Shown here: in pieces, positions 60,734 to 63,830 of the stretch
Layout of the letters: each line of letters opens with the position of its first letter
How positions within the stretch are numbered: the stretch's first letter is position 1
DNA from: DAOUET01 sp034430155
GTDB taxonomy: Bacteria > Chloroflexota > Anaerolineae > Anaerolineales > UBA4823
Assembly: GCA_034430155.1 (NCBI GenBank)
Contig: DAOUET010000151.1
Coordinates: 1-63,830 of the forward strand
Direction of reading: 5' to 3'
Length of the DNA: 63,830 nucleotides
Notes under the pieces: generated by a model
What the model was told of the DNA's origin: nothing
Seen by the model: the letters and a program-made list of their open reading frames with translations, nothing else
Databases searched by the model: none
Translations under genes and position numbers: made by a program

Positions 60734-61843
60734 TTATCCTCTTATCGTAGTAGTGGCAATTGTGACGCTTTCCAGCGCTTTTTGGTCAATCGTCACCCCC
60801 AATCCAGGCGCTTTTGGGACTTCGATGGTGCTATCAGGGTTGAGGCTGAAGCGCTCCTGGGTGATATCTTCTGTGTAGTAACGTTCAGAGGCGGAGATAT
60901 CACCCGGTAAAGTAAAACCAGGCAAGCTCGCTAGAGCCAAGTTGGCAGCCCGTCCTACACCTGTCTCTAGCATACCGCCGCACCACACCGGCACACCTTG
61001 TGCACGGCATAAATCATGGATCGCCACCGCTTGGCTGATTCCTCCCACTCGACCAGCTTTAATATTTATTACCTTACAGGCTTTCATCTCCAGCGCTTGC
61101 CGGGCATGTCGTGGTGTGAGAATGCTTTCATCCAGGCACAAAGGCGTGGTGAAATGCTCCTGTAGCTGGCTGTGATCCCATAAATCGTCCTCCGCCAAAG
61201 GTTGTTCAATCAGCAGAAGACCCAATTGGTCTAATGGGTACAGTACTGCGGCTGTTTCTAACGTGTAGGCCGAATTGGCATCGACTTGCAGGCGTATATC
61301 TGGAAATGCCCTGCGAACTGCTCTAGCATCGCCCACATCACGTCCTGGCTTGATTTTTATTTTTATCCGTCCGTAGCTTTGATTCAGGTAAGACGATACC
61401 TGCCTTACCAGCAACTGGGGTGTGTCCTGCAATCCCACAGAAACACCCACCTCCACTTGCTGCCAGACGCCTCCCAGCAGCGTTTTTAAAGAGCACCCCG
61501 CACCTTTGCCGATCAGATCCCAGAGGGCCATCTCCAAGCCCGCCTTTGCCATGGGGTGACCGCGCACATGCGCCACGCTTCCTTGAAATTCATGGCTGTC
61601 CTCCAGATCGCGATTTAAAACGGCCGGAATAAGAAAATCTTTCAAGATATGCCAGGCAGTGCCGACTGTTTCATAGGAATATCCCGGATCCCGGTCTGCA
61701 ACGCATTCCCCGTATCCGCAAATGCCTTCCGAGAACGCCTCGATCAGCAGGCAATCCCGCTCATAGCTACGGCCAAATGAAGTCTCAAAGTGGCTACGCA
61801 ATTTCATGCTTAGGTGGGAAAGTTTCACCTGGGTGATCCTCAT
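60734..61843 (-). CDS. Enolase-superfamily enzyme, OSBS/N-succinylamino-acid racemase type
   Basis: A 369-aa (beta/alpha)8 enolase-superfamily enzyme. KIKIKPGRD (the KxK acid/base pair, about 160-168), LQVDANSAYT (metal Asp), LLIEQPLAEDD (Glu), CLDESILTPRHARQ (Asp) and VINIKAGRVGGISQA (second Lys) match the MenC-like branch, in which o-succinylbenzoate synthase and N-succinylamino acid racemase coexist. No men genes are present. Instead it overlaps (ATGA) a GNAT gene, the arrangement known for N-succinylamino acid racemases in Geobacillus. Function as a D-/L-N-acylamino acid racemase is inferred. Confidence 0.88.
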   Translation of the reverse strand: MRITQVKLSHLSMKLRSHFETSFGRSYERDCLLIEAFSEGICGYGECVADRDPGYSYETVGTAWHILKDFLIPAVLNRDLEDSHEFQGSVAHVRGHPMAKAGLEMALWDLIGKGAGCSLKTLLGGVWQQVEVGVSVGLQDTPQLLVRQVSSYLNQSYGRIKIKIKPGRDVGDARAVRRAFPDIRLQVDANSAYTLETAAVLYPLDQLGLLLIEQPLAEDDLWDHSQLQEHFTTPLCLDESILTPRHARQALEMKACKVINIKAGRVGGISQAVAIHDLCRAQGVPVWCGGMLETGVGRAANLALASLPGFTLPGDISASERYYTEDITQERFSLNPDSTIEVPKAPGLGVTIDQKALESVTIATTTIRG

Positions 61844-62745
61844 AAGGTACTATCTCCATGGCTTAACACATAAAAGCTGCGTGGGTGCGGTCCTGGTAAA
61901 TGTACAAAGTCTGTCACCAAGTAACCCCGCTCGAATAAACCTTCAAACAACCTCCGGGTATGCGTCCGCCACTCCAATGCAAGCTCAAGTTTGACCGCTC
62001 TGATCGCCATAAAATCAGCCGGGATCTCAACCAGCAATAGCGTTTCGTTTTCATCTTGTTCGTAATCCTCGATGGCAAGAGAGCCTTCCATTGGATGTGA
62101 CCAATTTCCTTCTTTGGTTTTAGTAGGATTAATTATCTTCGCCCCAGCCGCAAAGTAATGAGCCAAGTCCAACCGGCGCCGTGCCCGGTGGCTAAGCCGC
62201 ATCTCTACCCGTTTGGTATTAACCCACCAATCGACCTCAAACCGGTCTGAAGGCAATCCAAGGTTCAAATGATCACGCATTTCTCCATAAACCTCGCGCT
62301 GGTAAGTGTTACAAACCGCCCCTAGCTTAGCGATATTGAGATAAGCATTGCGGCTGACTAAAGGATCGTAGGTCCAGGTGATTCGATCCAGGCCTTGATG
62401 CCGTACCATTTGCCATTGAGCGCGTTTGAGGGCGAAACCAAGCCCTTTGTCTCGGTAATCCGGATGAACGCCCAGCAGATGAGAGCAGTGTTTGGGTCGT
62501 GGACCGTCAGGAGTGAAATACATGCCCGGAAACCCAAACACAAAACCGATTAGCTCATCAAATATCTTCGGCTTCTCTGCTTCTCGATAAGCACCAACCA
62601 GCAAACCTCCGTTATGGATAGCCGCTACCAACATATGAACCGGCACGATTTCCGTCTCGTTGCCCGGCCAAATCAGCCGCTGAAGGTGCTCCACCGCGCT
62701 TATCTCAGCCGGGGTTTCGATAATTCGCAGCCTCCAATCGATCAT
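61840..62745 (-). CDS. GNAT-family N-acyltransferase coupled to the NSAR-type gene
   Basis: A 301-aa GNAT protein: LIGFVFGFPGMYF, KHCSHLLGVHPDYRDKGLGFALKRAQWQMV (acyl-CoA motif, with RDKGLG for RxxGxG) and ITWTYDPLVSRNAYLNIAKLGAVC. The remaining half is an extra domain. Its TGA overlaps the ATG of the racemase-like gene by four bases, so the two are made together. By context it could succinylate or acetylate an amino acid to make the racemase substrate. The reaction is inferred. Confidence 0.82.
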   Translation of the reverse strand: MIDWRLRIIETPAEISAVEHLQRLIWPGNETEIVPVHMLVAAIHNGGLLVGAYREAEKPKIFDELIGFVFGFPGMYFTPDGPRPKHCSHLLGVHPDYRDKGLGFALKRAQWQMVRHQGLDRITWTYDPLVSRNAYLNIAKLGAVCNTYQREVYGEMRDHLNLGLPSDRFEVDWWVNTKRVEMRLSHRARRRLDLAHYFAAGAKIINPTKTKEGNWSHPMEGSLAIEDYEQDENETLLLVEIPADFMAIRAVKLELALEWRTHTRRLFEGLFERGYLVTDFVHLPGPHPRSFYVLSHGDSTL

Positions 62746-62797
62746 GATAATTGCACCTTAAATTCGTTAATAGTCACACAGTCGCGATCTTCTTTTG

Positions 62798-62823
62798 GGT
62801 TAGGCGGCTGCGGCCGCCCAACC
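62798..62823. repeat. GC-rich palindromic hairpin between two leftward genes
   Basis: GGTTAGGCGGC (62798-62808), TGCG loop, GCCGCCCAACC (62813-62823), with one mismatch in eleven pairs. No T-run follows on either strand, so it is more like a REP-type element than a terminator. The GGC/GCC-rich core recalls the centre of the repeats at 1-36 and 6020-6100. Confidence 0.5.
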
Positions 62824-62880
62824 ACCCAGACAAAATCTCATCGGCAGAAGTGATTTTCGTATTGCCCGAATCGTTGGTAT

Positions 62881-63822
62881 TCATGTCGGCCGGCGACGGA
62901 CAATCGATTGCCATAAGGCCCCCCGCCAGTCACGATCATTTAGATAATCCAGTCGGTAGGGCATACGCGCAGGCATTAGCTGGAAGAATCGGGGAATTGT
63001 ATCTAATGAACAGGTACGGTTTGTTGCCAGGTAATCAAGCCAATAGACAGAAACCGGCAATGATGGTAATACATTCTCCAATAATACCGTGATTGCCCTC
63101 AGATAAGGGGGGCGAACATGCACCAATCTTCGCTGAATTCCCAGCTTCTCCATAACCATGGCAAGCACCTGGTTGAGTGTAAAATATTCAGGACCACCCA
63201 ATTCATACATCTGATTGCGAGTACCTTCATCATCTAATGCCCAGGTCATACAGGTGGCTAAATCTTCAACCCACAAGGGTTGTAGCAGGGTTTCCCCATC
63301 GCCAGGTACCAGAAAGACGGCCGGGAGGGCATGCAACAACTGCGCCAGACCCATCGTAAACCCATCCTGGGGACCAAAAACCACTGCCGAGCGAAGGATT
63401 GTATAATCGATACCGCTGCGACGAATAAATTCTTCTGCGATCGCTTTAGCTTTTATGACTGGGTAAGCCGAGGCGCGGTCGGCGCCAAGATGACTGATGA
63501 AAAATATCCTATCTACCCCGGCATCAACCCCTGCCCTGACTACTGACTGGGTCCCCTGTACGTCGGTTTGCATTAAGCTGGCATAGGCGCCTCGCCATTC
63601 TGCCCCGGCCAGGTGATAGATGGCTTCCACGCCTACCATTGCCGCTCGCAGCCCCCTTTCGTCGTTCAAGCTACTGACAACAACTTCAACTGGCACGCCC
63701 CGAGGCAGGTTCGGAGATCGAGAAGAAGGTCGAATCAAAGTTCGCACCTGGTGACCTGCCTCCACCAGGTGGCGGATTAACGCCCTACCAATAAAACCAG
63801 TTGCTCCAGTGACCAGAATCAT
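62881..63822 (-). CDS. NAD(P)-binding atypical SDR (NDUFA9/NmrA-like)
   Basis: A 313-aa protein. The N-terminal Rossmann motif is MILVTGATGFIGRALIRHLVEAG (GxTGFIG). It also has VEAIYHLAGAEWRG, FFISHLGADRASAYP, YTILRSAVVFGPQDGF, LLQPLWVEDLATCM and a C-terminal YELGGPEYFTLNQVLAMV. The Tyr of the SDR YxxxK is missing (VIKAKAIAEE instead), as in atypical SDRs that bind cofactor but may not catalyse. Function is unknown; complex I NDUFA9-type and sugar-epimerase-like roles are possible. The start lies 8 bases from the window end, so upstream context is not visible. Confidence 0.85.
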   Translation of the reverse strand: MILVTGATGFIGRALIRHLVEAGHQVRTLIRPSSRSPNLPRGVPVEVVVSSLNDERGLRAAMVGVEAIYHLAGAEWRGAYASLMQTDVQGTQSVVRAGVDAGVDRIFFISHLGADRASAYPVIKAKAIAEEFIRRSGIDYTILRSAVVFGPQDGFTMGLAQLLHALPAVFLVPGDGETLLQPLWVEDLATCMTWALDDEGTRNQMYELGGPEYFTLNQVLAMVMEKLGIQRRLVHVRPPYLRAITVLLENVLPSLPVSVYWLDYLATNRTCSLDTIPRFFQLMPARMPYRLDYLNDRDWRGALWQSIVRRRPT

Positions 63823-63830
63823 GATTACCG

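Noticed and set aside
62798..62823. Rho-independent terminator of the atypical SDR gene
   Set aside because: No T-run on either side of the stem; treated as a repeat-like hairpin.
1..63830. CRISPR array, prophage, toxin-antitoxin or IS gene
   Set aside because: No direct-repeat arrays, integrase, transposase or toxin families were recognised on either strand.

Overview
The window reads as chromosomal DNA from a Gram-variable, probably anaerobic bacterium, most likely a member of the Chloroflexota (Anaerolineae-like). This is inference, not proof. The grounds are the mixture of a short Cys-rich L28 with Asp23/FakA/FakB genes, a SepIVA-like coiled-coil gene next to coaD, Ser/Thr kinases with PQQ-type propellers, a PHP-AlbA_2 fusion, FabL-type enoyl reductase, and a NAD-linked formate dehydrogenase locus. 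There are no phage, plasmid, CRISPR or IS genes. One tRNA (Arg-TCT) is present and no rRNA.

Layout. 0.2-6 kb: a CinA-type protein with a degenerate deamidase domain, an amidohydrolase fused to a CYTH domain, a leftover RskA anti-sigma tail, an inositol-phosphatase-family enzyme, purB, and an 81-bp palindromic repeat. 6.3-12.9 kb: a signalling operon with a promoter, a Ser/Thr kinase-propeller (apparently CTG-initiated), a PP2C phosphatase, a J-domain/VWA fusion, a zinc-ribbon/FHA protein, a small unknown protein and an OmpR-type regulator, then a NarL-type regulator with its own promoter. 13-18 kb: two small leftward genes (one DUF971), a leftward lipid kinase-CaxA-SH3 set, a second membrane-anchored Ser/Thr kinase, and rpmB. 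18.3-26 kb: Asp23, FakA, two FakB-like DegV proteins, RecG, CoaD and a SepIVA-like protein, closed by a terminator. 26.1-31.6 kb: a formate dehydrogenase locus (NuoE-NuoF fusion, FdhD, ferredoxin-like subunit) whose catalytic gene fdhA is broken by two stops, a frameshift and an internal deletion.

31.6-43 kb: an SDR; an acyl-CoA synthetase/zinc ribbon/acyl-CoA dehydrogenase set; a MogA/MoaB-type molybdopterin protein; a GNAT protein; a PHP-AlbA_2 fusion; and a tightly overlapping Hsp20-Lon-response regulator operon. 43-50.5 kb: tRNA-Arg, two unrecognised proteins, DUF2007, a LysM-M23 peptidase with DUF192 and a response regulator, efp, a Cys-rich protein and a HAD-DinB fusion. 50.7-58.2 kb: fabF-fabH, an unrecognised membrane protein, ftsH, a 5'-truncated ygfZ remnant and fabL. 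58.3-63.8 kb: a PEBP lipoprotein, a cyclase-family hydrolase, a MerR/GyrI regulator with a 19-bp-spacer promoter, an OSBS/NSAR-type enolase-superfamily enzyme translationally coupled to a GNAT protein, and an atypical SDR.

Themes. Fatty-acid metabolism recurs (FakA/FakB, FabF, FabH, FabL, acyl-CoA synthetase/dehydrogenase). Proteostasis (Lon, Hsp20, FtsH, a J-domain protein) and phospho-signalling (two Ser/Thr kinases, PP2C, FHA, four response regulators without any histidine kinase) are also dense. Several genes appear to be transcribed from an extended -10 box placed 6-9 nt before the start codon, suggesting leaderless mRNAs. The best candidate for an undescribed system is the kinase/phosphatase/J-VWA/FHA operon at 6.3-12.2 kb. 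All assignments were made by eye from the sequence, without database searches.
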